DNA of 64,000 nucleotides from Sphingomonadaceae bacterium 3R27C6 (GTDB lineage: Bacteria > Pseudomonadota > Alphaproteobacteria > Sphingomonadales > Sphingomonadaceae), in NCBI GenBank assembly GCA_005503215.1, contig SCNS01000003.1, positions 249,407 through 313,406 on the forward strand, read 5' to 3'. Under the pieces are notes generated by a model that was not told the origin of the DNA, searched no databases, and saw only the letters and a list, made by a program, of their open reading frames with translations. The translations under genes and the position numbers were made by a program. Shown here piece by piece: positions 1 through 8,677 of this stretch. Within the stretch, counting starts at the first letter, position 1; every line of letters begins with the position of its first letter.

Positions 1-1
1 T

Positions 2-844
2 CGCGGCCGCGTCGCCTCGGTCATCATGGGCTCCTCCTATCTGGCTGTCTCACTTCTGGGCGCGGCCTCAACCTTCATATTCGAGCGTTCGCTCGACTGG
101 CACCTGCTGCTATGGGCTGGCGCAGTTCCCGTCGCGCTGGCATTTCTGGCTCCCCTCGCCGTTCCGAACGATCGAAGGATGATCCCGTTCGGCGGTGCCG
201 TCACCAGCGCGACCGCGAAAGGCAAGCTGCCGATCAGCGAGCTCTTCTCGCCGCAGTTCCGTCGCCAGACGATCATGCTGACCATGGTCTCGGGCTTCAA
301 TTTCTTCGCTTATCAGGCCTTCAGTGGCTGGGCGACAACCTATCTCAAGACCGTCCGCATGTTCAGCGACGCTGCGATCGGCGTATCGGTCAGCTGGATG
401 TTCGCAGGCAGCGTCATCGGCGGATTCTTCTGGGGCTGGGTCGGCGACCGGTTCGGGCGCCGCGCCGCCGCGGTTGGCTTCTTCCTCGCGGCAGCGCTCA
501 TCCTCGTCTATCTCTACGCGCCGATCAGTCCCGACGTCCTCAATATCGTCGCCTTCGGTTATGGCGCGTGCCTCGCTTGCAGCGTCGTATGGGGACCCTG
601 GCTCTCCGAACTCTATCCCCCTCACCTGAAATCGACCGCCGCATCGATCTTTAACTGGGGACGCATTTTCAGCTTCTTCGCACCGCTTCTGACCGGTCAG
701 ATCGCGGAGCATTTCGGGCTCGCGGCCACGATGACCATCGCCAGCTTGGTCTTCTCGATCGCAGCGATCATCTGGCTCAGCCTCCCCGAAACCCTGAAGC
801 GGAAGACAGAACCGGTCCCGGTCGCTCCCGTTCCGGCTGCCTGA
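2..844 (+). CDS. MFS transporter, C-terminal part (5' end outside window)
   Basis: The frame is open from the first bases of the window, so this is the C-terminal portion of a longer gene; the ATG at 26 is probably internal. The protein is strongly hydrophobic with about seven membrane segments. It carries the loop GDRFGRRAA, which matches the conserved major-facilitator loop between transmembrane helices, and a late WLSELYPPHLKSTAAS segment typical of the metabolite:H+ symporter group. It probably moves a small organic solute across the inner membrane. The asparaginase gene starts 5 bp downstream in the same direction, so the two may be cotranscribed and the substrate might be an amino acid or related compound, but nothing in the sequence fixes it. 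Confidence 0.85.
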   Translation, partial: RGRVASVIMGSSYLAVSLLGAASTFIFERSLDWHLLLWAGAVPVALAFLAPLAVPNDRRMIPFGGAVTSATAKGKLPISELFSPQFRRQTIMLTMVSGFNFFAYQAFSGWATTYLKTVRMFSDAAIGVSVSWMFAGSVIGGFFWGWVGDRFGRRAAAVGFFLAAALILVYLYAPISPDVLNIVAFGYGACLACSVVWGPWLSELYPPHLKSTAASIFNWGRIFSFFAPLLTGQIAEHFGLAATMTIASLVFSIAAIIWLSLPETLKRKTEPVPVAPVPAA

Positions 845-849
845 GCATC

Positions 850-1842
850 ATGGGCGATGTCGCCAGCATGACGCGAACGGTCGGCATATTCTCCACGGGC
901 GGGACCATTGCGATGACCGCGCAGCCAGGCGAACAGGGCGTCGCACCGGAAGCGGGTTTCGATCTGTTATCGCCTATGCGTGCGGCGCACCCCGATCTGG
1001 GGCTGGAGCATATAGAGCTCTTCGCCAAGCCGAGCGCGAGCGTCTCGCTAGCCGATGTCCAGCAGATTGCCGACCAGATAGAGGCGGGGCTGCAGGCGGG
1101 CTTTTGCGGCGCGGTGGTGACGCACGGAACCGATACGCTGGAAGAAACGGCTTTCGCGCTATCGCTGCTGATGCCCACATCAAAACCCGTCGTCGTGACG
1201 GGGGCGATGCGAAGTCCGGAAGCGGCCGGTGCCGATGGCCCCGCAAACCTCGCGTCGGCGATTTTCGTCGCCGCAAACCGCGAAGCGGAAGGCCTTGGTC
1301 CCGCCGTGATGTTCGGCGACGAAATTCACGCGCCACACCTGGTGAGAAAGATCCATAGCAGCCGACCCCATGCCTTTACGTCGGACCCGTTCGGCCCGAT
1401 GGGCCACATCGTCGAAGGGCGGCTCGACCTGCAGATGCGCCCGACACTCGTCCGCAAGCCGTTGCGCGTTGGCGGGCCAGTCCCGCCAGTTCCGATCATC
1501 CAGGCCGGTCTGGATCTTGAACCCGAGACGGTCGCAGCCTTCTTTGGCGCCGAAATCGGCGCACTCGTCATCGCGGGGGTCGGCGGCGGCCACGTCTCGT
1601 CGCGGGCCGTCGACGCGATTTCGGACCTCGCGCAGGCAATTCCGGTGATCATCACCAGCCGCGTCGGAATGGGGCATACCCTGTCGCGCAGCTACGCCTA
1701 TGGCGGAAGCGAAATCGATCTGGCGCGGCGCGGCGTGATCAACGGGGGCCGCTGGCGGCCGGCGCAAGCGCGCATCATCGTCCAGCTTCTGTTGTCGGCC
1801 GGCAAATCGCGGCAGGACATCGCAGACTGGCTATCGCACTAG
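850..1842 (+). CDS. Asparaginase (type I/II L-asparaginase family)
   Basis: This 330-residue protein hydrolyses L-asparagine (possibly also glutamine) to the acid and ammonia. Both family signatures are present: STGGTIAM near residue 15, with the nucleophilic Thr, and VTHGTDTLEETAF near residue 90, with the Thr-Asp of the active site. The length fits the 320-350 residue bacterial family. There is no signal peptide, so it should be cytoplasmic. The ATG at 850 is used here; an in-frame ATG at 868 begins MTRTVGIFSTGG and is an equally plausible start. It lies 5 bp after the MFS gene and converges on folD, only 12 bp away. Confidence 0.9.
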   Translation: MGDVASMTRTVGIFSTGGTIAMTAQPGEQGVAPEAGFDLLSPMRAAHPDLGLEHIELFAKPSASVSLADVQQIADQIEAGLQAGFCGAVVTHGTDTLEETAFALSLLMPTSKPVVVTGAMRSPEAAGADGPANLASAIFVAANREAEGLGPAVMFGDEIHAPHLVRKIHSSRPHAFTSDPFGPMGHIVEGRLDLQMRPTLVRKPLRVGGPVPPVPIIQAGLDLEPETVAAFFGAEIGALVIAGVGGGHVSSRAVDAISDLAQAIPVIITSRVGMGHTLSRSYAYGGSEIDLARRGVINGGRWRPAQARIIVQLLLSAGKSRQDIADWLSH

Positions 1843-1854
1843 GCGCGCACTCTT

Positions 1855-2736
1855 TCAGCCCGCGCGGAGCTCTGCGCCCCGCCGCCCCAGCGCCGCCTGA
1901 AAGGTATTGAGCAGCAGGCACGCGATCGTCATCGGTCCGACGCCGCCCGGCACCGGCGTGATCGCTCCGGCAACCACCGCGGCTTCTTCGAACGCCACGT
2001 CACCGACGAGGCGCTTTTCGCCGTCGCTTGTTACGATGCGGTTGATCCCGACATCGATGACGATCGCGCCGGGCTTGATCCATTCTGCGCGGACAAGCCG
2101 CGGCTTACCCACCGCTACCACGACGATGTCGGCGCGCTTGCAGATTGCGGGCAGCCCGACCGTCTTGATATGGGCGACCGTCACCGTGCAGCCCGCCGAA
2201 AGCAGAAGGTCAGCCATGGGCTTGCCGACGATGTTCGACATGCCGATGACCACGGCATCGAGCCCTTCAATGTTTGAACGGACCGTTTCGATCAGAAACA
2301 TCGCGCCCATCGGGGTACAGGGGATAATCCCGCCGGCGCCCGTTACGCGTTCGCCGACGTTGGTCGGATGAAAGCCGTCCACGTCCTTGGCAGGGTGCAC
2401 GGCCCTCAGCACTTTGGTAACGTCGATCTGCCTAGGCAGCGGCAGCTGGATCAGGATACCGTCAGTATCGGGATCATGGTTCAGCTGGTCGACCAGCGCC
2501 AGAAGTTCGGCTTCACTAATGCTCGAGTCGAGTCGATGTTCGACGGAATCGATGCCGACCGATCGGGCCGCCCGGCTCTTGCTGCGGACATAGGTGTGGC
2601 TGGCCGGGTCGTCTCCGACCAGGATCACGCCAAGGCGCGGCACCACCCCGGAAACGGCAAGCGCCTCGACCTTGACCTTGAGTTCGTCGTTCAGGCGCCG
2701 CGCGAGCGCGGCGCCGTCGATCAGCGCGGCCGCCAT
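1855..2736 (-). CDS. folD: Bifunctional methylenetetrahydrofolate dehydrogenase/methenyl-THF cyclohydrolase
   Basis: FolD interconverts 5,10-methylene-, 5,10-methenyl- and 10-formyl-tetrahydrofolate using NADP. The 293-residue protein starts MAAALIDGAALARRL. Key features are YVRSK with the catalytic Tyr and Lys, DGILIQLPLP, PCTPMGAM, the dinucleotide-binding GMSNIVGKPMADLL and the terminal PVPGGVGPMTIA. The frame stays open further upstream, but that extension lies antisense inside purU and is not protein-like. The start lies 1 bp after the purU stop, so this is the last gene of the sox-purU-folD operon. It would handle the C1 unit that sarcosine oxidase loads onto THF. Confidence 0.97.
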   Translation of the reverse strand: MAAALIDGAALARRLNDELKVKVEALAVSGVVPRLGVILVGDDPASHTYVRSKSRAARSVGIDSVEHRLDSSISEAELLALVDQLNHDPDTDGILIQLPLPRQIDVTKVLRAVHPAKDVDGFHPTNVGERVTGAGGIIPCTPMGAMFLIETVRSNIEGLDAVVIGMSNIVGKPMADLLLSAGCTVTVAHIKTVGLPAICKRADIVVVAVGKPRLVRAEWIKPGAIVIDVGINRIVTSDGEKRLVGDVAFEEAAVVAGAITPVPGGVGPMTIACLLLNTFQAALGRRGAELRAG

Positions 2737-2737
2737 A

Positions 2738-3592
2738 TCAGTCCCTGAACACCACGGTAGTCGATCCGTTGAGCAATGCGCGGCCCTCAAGGTGGAACGA
2801 CAGCGCACGCGCGAGCACGCGGCGCTCGATATCGCGCCCCTTGCGCACCAGATCGTCGGGACTGTCGGAATGGCTGACGCGTTCGACGTCCTGCTCGACG
2901 ATCGGCCCTTCATCGAGGTCGGCGGTGACATAATGGGCGGTCGCACCGATCAGCTTCACGCCGCGACTGTGCGCCTGATGATAGGGCTTGGCCCCCTTGA
3001 AACCCGGCAGAAAACTGTGGTGGATGTTGATGCAACGCCCGGATAGATAGGCCGCCATCTCGTCGGACAGAATCTGCATGTAACGCGCGAGTACGACCAG
3101 ATCGACCTGCTCCGCCTCCACGAGTTCGCGGATCTGACGTTCCTGATCGGCCTTCGTCTCCTTGGTGACCGGCAAATAGTGAAAGGGGATCGATCCGAAA
3201 TCCGCCGGACCGAATACCTCACGCGGATGGTTCGACACAATTCCGGCAATATCCATCTTTAACTCGCCGATGCGCCAGCGGTACAGGAGATCGACGAGGC
3301 AATGATCGAACTTCGACACCAGCAACAGGACCCGCTGACGGACGCTGTCGCGGCGAAGATCCCATTGCATGCCAAGGTCATTCGCCAGCTTGCCGAGATC
3401 CGATTGCAGCGCCGCTTCGCTAGCGGGTGCGAGGTCGAATACGACCCGCATGAAAAAGCTGGCCGTTGTCGTGTCATCATACTGATCGGCTTCGAGAATG
3501 TCGCCGTTCGCCCGGAAAATTGCGGTCGAAATCTTGGACACGATCCCGCGCTGATTGGGACACGACATGGTGAGGATGAATTTCTCGGTCAT
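2738..3592 (-). CDS. purU: Formyltetrahydrofolate deformylase
   Basis: PurU hydrolyses 10-formyl-THF to formate and THF. The 284 residues show an N-terminal ACT domain (about 1-80, starting [18 protein letters not shown]) and a C-terminal formyltransferase fold with [20 protein letters not shown] and the [13 protein letters not shown] active-site segment. Sox operons in several bacteria include purU, where it recycles the folate carrier after sarcosine oxidation. It follows soxG by 33 bp and precedes folD by 1 bp. Confidence 0.96.
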   Translation of the reverse strand: MTEKFILTMSCPNQRGIVSKISTAIFRANGDILEADQYDDTTTASFFMRVVFDLAPASEAALQSDLGKLANDLGMQWDLRRDSVRQRVLLLVSKFDHCLVDLLYRWRIGELKMDIAGIVSNHPREVFGPADFGSIPFHYLPVTKETKADQERQIRELVEAEQVDLVVLARYMQILSDEMAAYLSGRCINIHHSFLPGFKGAKPYHQAHSRGVKLIGATAHYVTADLDEGPIVEQDVERVSHSDSPDDLVRKGRDIERRVLARALSFHLEGRALLNGSTTVVFRD

Positions 3593-3625
3593 GATACCTT
3601 CGTTTCAAACCATGGATAAATGGCG

Positions 3626-4156
3626 TTAGCGCCCGACCGCGATGCCCTCCGCTGCAGCCGCGGCACTGAACCAGTGCCAGAAGCTGCCCGCAAAACTTCG
3701 CGGGACGGCGACGCCCAGTGTGCCCGAAGAGGCCCGCCAGGCGATCAAATTGATATGGGCGATGACGCTGCAGACGCAGTCTCCGTCAGACGCGAGGGCG
3801 GTTTCCAGATCGACAAAGATGCCTTTCTGCAAGACGCGCATCGCCGCAGGACCGTGCAGTTTGAGCAAGGCGTAGCCGTCGCCCTGATCAAAGGTCGCGG
3901 CCGCATTGTCCAGGCCTGGATGCGACCCTTCGCACAGCGTCAGCCATGTTCCGGGACCGGTTTTCAATACCGTTGCTCCGGGCGCCCCGCGCGCGAAAGC
4001 CGCAAGCGCCGCGCCCGTGTCGTCTTCGGCGCCGCGATATGCCATCGTCGCTACGGTCTGGTGGACATGCAAGGCCTCGACCCGCAGCCCGAACGGATGT
4101 GCAGTCGGCAGGTCGGCGAGAATGGTATCGAAAGCGGAAAGCTGATGGTCAGGCAC
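3626..4156 (-). CDS. soxG: Sarcosine oxidase gamma subunit
   Basis: This is the small gamma chain of heterotetrameric sarcosine oxidase, built like part of a GCV-T fold. The GTG at 4156 is chosen because it overlaps the soxA stop codon (GTGCCTGA), the coupling expected in this operon, and gives 176 residues, close to the usual 180-200. A longer frame upstream runs antisense inside soxA and is not credible. Recognisable stretches are GDGYALLKLHGPAAMRVLQKG and a C-terminal FAGSFWHWF segment. Confidence 0.85.
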   Translation of the reverse strand: MPDHQLSAFDTILADLPTAHPFGLRVEALHVHQTVATMAYRGAEDDTGAALAAFARGAPGATVLKTGPGTWLTLCEGSHPGLDNAAATFDQGDGYALLKLHGPAAMRVLQKGIFVDLETALASDGDCVCSVIAHINLIAWRASSGTLGVAVPRSFAGSFWHWFSAAAAAEGIAVGR

Positions 4157-7064
4157 GAAGGCGTTCCCCCGCTGCGTCGAAAAAGACCGGGCTACACACT
4201 TCGACCTCGATGCAGGTTCCCCGCACCGGCGATGCGGCGGCGATGGTTTCGCCGATACGCTCAGGTCCATGCTCCAACAGGCCGAGAGCAATCCAATGAT
4301 CGAACACGCCCGAGTAGGCCACGGAGGTGATATGCCCCTGGCTTTCGCTCGCCACCTGCGCCGCTCCTTTCCGGAATAGATGCGATCCGGCGCTAAACCG
4401 CTGCGCGGGATCGACCGGCTTCAAACCGACGAGCATCTGCCGGCCCGGATCGACGAGCGCGGGCCTTTCGGCCATCGCCCGGCCGATGAAATCCTTTTTC
4501 TTCGAGAGCATGCGCCCGAGCCCGAGATCGTGTGCAGTCACTTGCCCGTTGAGGTCGCCGCCCGCCACATGCCCCTTTTCGATGCGCAGAATACCAAGCG
4601 CCTCAAGCCCATAGGGGGTGCAGCCATAGGCCCGGCCCAGCAACGCTAGTGCGCGAACAAGCGCATCGCCATGGTTGGTCGGTACTGCGATTTCATAGGC
4701 GAGTTCGCCCGAAAAGCTGAGGCGGAAGAGCCGCATCGGAATGCCGTTCCATTCCCCGGCGAGCGCCGCCATGAACGGAAAGGCTTCGTTCGACAGGTCA
4801 ATGGCGGGCAGCAGATCCTGAAGTAATGCGCGCGACAGCGGACCGGCGACCGCAATCTGCGCCCAGCCTTCGGTAATCGAACAGGCATGGGCTTTGAGGC
4901 CCGGCCAGATCACCTGCAGCGCGAAATCGATGTGCCGCATCACGGCGACGGCGTTCACTGTCGTGGTAGTAATGACGAACCGATTGTCGTCGAGGCGCGC
5001 GACCGTACCGTCGTCGAACACGAAGCCATCCTCGCGCAGCATCACGCCATAGCGGCATTTGCCGACGGGCAGCGTCGACATCATATTGCCATAGAGCCGG
5101 TCGAGCAGCATCGCGGCGTCGGGACCCACAATCTCGATCTTGCCGAGCGTCGACACGTCGCAGATGCCGACCGTCGATCGCACCGCCTTCGCTTCGCGAA
5201 CCGCACTCGCCAACCAATCCTTGTCGCCCGGCCGGGTGAACCATTGGGCCCTTTTCCACAGTCCCGCATTGACGAAGCTCGCGCCGTTTTCCGCCGCCCA
5301 GCGATGCGTCGGCGTCAGCCGTGTGGGCTTGAGATGCTCGCCGCGGTGCACACCCGCAAGCGCGCCGATAGCCACGGGCGTATGCGGCGGGCGCGCTGCG
5401 ATCGTACCGATCGCAGCCATCCCCGCATCGCGATGCTGCGCGAGAACGGCATGGCCGAGGACCTGTCCCGCCTTGCCCTGGTCGGTCGCCATGCCCAGCG
5501 TCGTATAACGCTTGAGATGTTCGACCGAACGATAGCCTTCGCGGTCGGCGAGCAGGACGTCGTCGACCGTCACATCATGCTGAAAGTCGACAAAGGATTT
5601 CTGACCGCTGTCGCTGACGACATGGGGCGATGCTTGCGCCGAGACCACCATCGGCTGCGCGGCCGCCGCCGCATCGCAGATCCGACGCGCCGCAGCTTCG
5701 CCGCTCGCCATTGCGTCGGCGAGCGACAAGGCACCGTCGGCCGCGCCTGCAAACATCATCCCGCCCGGAAGCGTACCCTGCCGGAACGCCTGGAGCGTAT
5801 CGCACCAGTCGGGCCGCTTGCCCAGATGGCTCGCAAAACCGACATTCGGGTTCCAGCCGCCCGCCATGCCCAGAAGGTCGACGGCCATGCGCTCCATGCC
5901 ACCGTCGAAACGGCGCACCTCGATCGCCTTCAGGCTCCTGCCAAAGGTGCGCACCACCTCGCCCGCAATGACGGGGGCAAACGCCACGTCCCTGGTCGGC
6001 TGGCCGCGCGCATCGATGATCGCGGCGATCTCGACACCCGCGGCGGCGAGGTCCGCCGCCACGTCATATCCCGTGTCGCAGACAGTAAAGATCGCTACGC
6101 GCTTGCCCGGCGCGACCGCATAGCGATTGACATAGGTCTGGATCGCCGATGCCATCATCACGCCCGGACGGTCGTTGCCGCCAAAGGCGATCGGCCGCTC
6201 GGTCGCGCCCGTCGCAAAAATCGCCTGCGCCGCGACGATCTTCCAGTAACGCTGACGCGGCTGCCCGTCGGCTGTGATCGGCAAATGGTCGGACACGCGC
6301 TCGACCGCACCGAAGCTGTTGCCATCATAGGCGCCGAACAGGCTTGTCCGCGTCAGGATCGTCACCCGGTCGTTCGCGGCCAGCTCGCGCAGCGCCGCAG
6401 CAGCCCACGCCGTCCCCGATTGTCCGCCGACCTCGTGGCGTTCCGAAAGCAATCGACCGCCCACCCGGCTGTCATTTTCGACCAGCAGGACGCGAAGGCC
6501 GCTCCGCGCCGCCGACAACGCAGCCGACAGACCGGCCGGCCCCGAGCCGACGACCAGCAGGTCCGCAAAGGCGTGGCTGCGATCATAGCTGTCGGGATCG
6601 GCTTGGCCGCTCAGGCGCCCGAGTCCCGCCGCGCGGCGGATCAGCGGCTCATAAAGACGCTCCCACAGGGCCGCAGGCCACATGAAGGTCTTGTAATAGA
6701 AGCCGGCGACAAAGATCTTCGAGAACAGCCCGTTTACCGCCATCAGATCGAAACTCGGGCTGGGCCAGCAATTCTGGCTTTGCGCCTCCAGGCCATCGAA
6801 CAGCTCGACCGACGGCGCGCGGCAATTGGGCTCGGCGCGCGCACCGCCACGCAGCGTCACCAGCGCGTTGGGCTCGTCGATCCCATCGGTCAGGATGCCG
6901 CGCGCGCGGTGATATTTGAACGACCGGCCGACGATCCGGACACCATTCGCTAGAAGCGCCGACGCCAGCGTATCGCCTGCGAAGCCAGTCAGCGCCCGGC
7001 CGTCGAAGCGAAAGTCGACCGCCTTGGTGCGATCGATCAGGCCGCCCGCCTGAAGGCGCGTCAT
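4149..7064 (-). CDS. soxA: Sarcosine oxidase alpha subunit
   Basis: The alpha subunit binds NAD+ and tetrahydrofolate in the heterotetrameric enzyme that converts sarcosine to glycine, hydrogen peroxide and 5,10-methylene-THF. The 971 residues show, in order, an N-terminal 2Fe-2S-ferredoxin-like domain (FAGDTLASALLANG), a dinucleotide-binding fold near residue 170 (DLLVVGSGPAGLSAA) and a C-terminal glycine-cleavage T-protein-like THF domain from about residue 590. Length and order match the family. It overlaps soxD by 4 bp and soxG by 8 bp. Confidence 0.97.
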   Translation of the reverse strand: MTRLQAGGLIDRTKAVDFRFDGRALTGFAGDTLASALLANGVRIVGRSFKYHRARGILTDGIDEPNALVTLRGGARAEPNCRAPSVELFDGLEAQSQNCWPSPSFDLMAVNGLFSKIFVAGFYYKTFMWPAALWERLYEPLIRRAAGLGRLSGQADPDSYDRSHAFADLLVVGSGPAGLSAALSAARSGLRVLLVENDSRVGGRLLSERHEVGGQSGTAWAAAALRELAANDRVTILTRTSLFGAYDGNSFGAVERVSDHLPITADGQPRQRYWKIVAAQAIFATGATERPIAFGGNDRPGVMMASAIQTYVNRYAVAPGKRVAIFTVCDTGYDVAADLAAAGVEIAAIIDARGQPTRDVAFAPVIAGEVVRTFGRSLKAIEVRRFDGGMERMAVDLLGMAGGWNPNVGFASHLGKRPDWCDTLQAFRQGTLPGGMMFAGAADGALSLADAMASGEAAARRICDAAAAAQPMVVSAQASPHVVSDSGQKSFVDFQHDVTVDDVLLADREGYRSVEHLKRYTTLGMATDQGKAGQVLGHAVLAQHRDAGMAAIGTIAARPPHTPVAIGALAGVHRGEHLKPTRLTPTHRWAAENGASFVNAGLWKRAQWFTRPGDKDWLASAVREAKAVRSTVGICDVSTLGKIEIVGPDAAMLLDRLYGNMMSTLPVGKCRYGVMLREDGFVFDDGTVARLDDNRFVITTTTVNAVAVMRHIDFALQVIWPGLKAHACSITEGWAQIAVAGPLSRALLQDLLPAIDLSNEAFPFMAALAGEWNGIPMRLFRLSFSGELAYEIAVPTNHGDALVRALALLGRAYGCTPYGLEALGILRIEKGHVAGGDLNGQVTAHDLGLGRMLSKKKDFIGRAMAERPALVDPGRQMLVGLKPVDPAQRFSAGSHLFRKGAAQVASESQGHITSVAYSGVFDHWIALGLLEHGPERIGETIAAASPVRGTCIEVEVCSPVFFDAAGERLRA

Positions 7065-7321
7065 CGCCCCTGCTCCGATGCCAGCGTCACCGACAGAAAA
7101 TCATGCGTTCGCGTGTCGCGTTCAACGAGCAGCCAGCTTCGGCAACCTGCGGCATGATACCAATGCTCTTTCTGCGGCCCGGCGGGATTGATGCGCCCAT
7201 AGACATGGTCGGCGAACGCGACGTTTCCCTCTTCATAGTCGGGACGAGGCGTCGGCGCCTCGCCACGGAAATAGAATTCGCTGCTGTCGCGTAGCCCGCA
7301 ATGCGGGCAGGAGATGATCAT
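7061..7321 (-). CDS. soxD: Sarcosine oxidase delta subunit
   Basis: An 86-residue zinc-binding subunit. It starts MIISCPHCGLRDSSEF, giving a CxxC pair, and further on has HWYHAAGCRSWL with the remaining His and Cys ligands expected in SoxD. The start at 7321 is preferred over an upstream in-frame ATG because the family begins with this motif. It overlaps soxA by 4 bp (ATGA) and follows soxB by 10 bp. Confidence 0.95.
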   Translation of the reverse strand: MIISCPHCGLRDSSEFYFRGEAPTPRPDYEEGNVAFADHVYGRINPAGPQKEHWYHAAGCRSWLLVERDTRTHDFLSVTLASEQGR

Positions 7322-7331
7322 CGCGACGCCC

Positions 7332-8594
7332 TCACTGCAGATTGGCCTGGGCGCCCGCGCCCTTTTCATCGATCAGTTGCCCGCTCGCGAAGCGATCGAG
7401 CCGATAGCTGGCAGCGACCGGATGCGGCTCGTCGCGGGCCAGCAGATGTGCAAAGCACCAGCCCGACGCCGGCGTCGCCTTGAAGCCGCCGTAGCACCAG
7501 CCACCGTTGAGATAGAGGCCCGGCACCGGCGTCCGGTCGATGATCGGCGACCCGTCGAGCGTCATGTCCATGATGCCGCCCCACGAGCGTAACACCCGGG
7601 CGCGGCCGACCATCGGCATGATGGCCATCGCCTCCTCGCAGACATCCTCGACGATCGAAAGGTTTCCGCGCTGCGCGTAGCTGTTGTACCCGTCGAGGTC
7701 GCCACCGAACACCAGCCCGCCCTTGTCGGACTGGCTGATGTAGAAATGCCCGGCGCCGAACGTGATCACACCGGGGATGACAGGCTTCAGCCCCTCGCTC
7801 ACGAACGCCTGAAGCACATGACTCTCGATCGGCAGGCGCAGATCCGCGAATGACGCCACCCGCGACGTATTGCCCGCAACCGCCATCCCGACCTTGCCCG
7901 TGAGTATTTTGCCGCGGCTCGTTTCGACGCCGGTCACCCGGCCGCCGGCATCGCGAACGAAGCCGGTGACTTCGCAATTCTGGATGATGTCGACGCCGCG
8001 ATCCGACGCGCCGCGTGCAAAGCCCCAGACGACGCCGTCATGCCGCGCGGTACCCGCCCGCTTTTGCAACAGCCCCCCGAAAATGGGAAAACGCGCATTG
8101 TCGAAGTCAAGGAACGGCGCCATGCGGCGCACCTCGGCCGGGTCCAGCAAGTCCGCATCGACGCCTTGAAGACGCATCGCGTTGCCGCGCCGTTCGAAAG
8201 CGTCGCGCTGCTCGTCCGAGTGGCAGAGGTTCAGGATACCGCGCTGGCTGACCATCGCATTATAGTTGAGGTCCTGCTCCAGGCCTTCCCACAACTTCAG
8301 CGAATGCTCGTAAAAGGGAATATTGCCCGGCAGCAGATAGTTGGAACGGACGATCGTGGTGTTACGCCCGGCGTTGCCGCCGCCGATCCAGCCCTTTTCG
8401 ATAACGGCCACATTGGTGATGCCGAAATTCCTGGCGAGATAGTAGGCCGTGGCAAGGCCGTGGCCGCCACCGCCGATGACGATGACGTCATAGCGCTCCT
8501 TCGGCGCCGCATCGCGCCACGCGGGCTTCCAGCCGCGGTGCCCCGTGAGCGCGTGACGCGCGAGCGTGAACAGGGAGTAGCGTTGCCGTTCCAT
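7332..8594 (-). CDS. soxB: Sarcosine oxidase beta subunit
   Basis: This is the catalytic flavoprotein subunit, which oxidises sarcosine with FAD and covalent FMN. The 420 residues contain a Rossmann FAD motif YDVIVIGGGGHGLATAYYLA near residue 34, the NAGRNTTIVRSNYLLPGN segment and the C-terminal GGWCYGGFKATPASGWCFAH signature of the DAO-type fold. It is the first gene of the minus-strand operon soxB-D-A-G-purU-folD. Its upstream region holds a candidate AraC-type operator (8638-8666). Confidence 0.97.
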   Translation of the reverse strand: MERQRYSLFTLARHALTGHRGWKPAWRDAAPKERYDVIVIGGGGHGLATAYYLARNFGITNVAVIEKGWIGGGNAGRNTTIVRSNYLLPGNIPFYEHSLKLWEGLEQDLNYNAMVSQRGILNLCHSDEQRDAFERRGNAMRLQGVDADLLDPAEVRRMAPFLDFDNARFPIFGGLLQKRAGTARHDGVVWGFARGASDRGVDIIQNCEVTGFVRDAGGRVTGVETSRGKILTGKVGMAVAGNTSRVASFADLRLPIESHVLQAFVSEGLKPVIPGVITFGAGHFYISQSDKGGLVFGGDLDGYNSYAQRGNLSIVEDVCEEAMAIMPMVGRARVLRSWGGIMDMTLDGSPIIDRTPVPGLYLNGGWCYGGFKATPASGWCFAHLLARDEPHPVAASYRLDRFASGQLIDEKGAGAQANLQ

Positions 8595-8637
8595 CAGAAG
8601 GAATTTACGCTTTGCTGCCCGGCGCCGCTTGTCTTAT

Positions 8638-8666
8638 AGCGACATGATATTGCCTAACAGCGACAT
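8638..8666. promoter_or_regulatory. Candidate AraC-family operator between soxB and the GlxA-type regulator
   Basis: AGCGACAT occurs twice in the same orientation, at 8638-8645 and 8659-8666, exactly 21 bp apart (two helical turns). Read on the minus strand toward soxB the repeat is ATGTCGCT. Direct half-sites about 21 bp apart are the usual layout for AraC-family dimers, and TGTCGC is similar to the half-site described for the AraC-type ArgR of Pseudomonas. The repeat lies in the 83-bp divergent region, so the adjacent regulator is the obvious candidate ligand. Confidence 0.6.
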
Positions 8667-8677
8667 TGGAGAGATAT

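Noticed and set aside
2737..2946. 70-residue N-terminal extension of FolD
   Set aside because: FolD family proteins begin at the MAAALIDG start; the extension is antisense within purU and not protein-like.
4887..6953. 688-codon plus-strand frame inside soxA
   Set aside because: SoxA has intact domains on the other strand; this frame is an antisense artefact.
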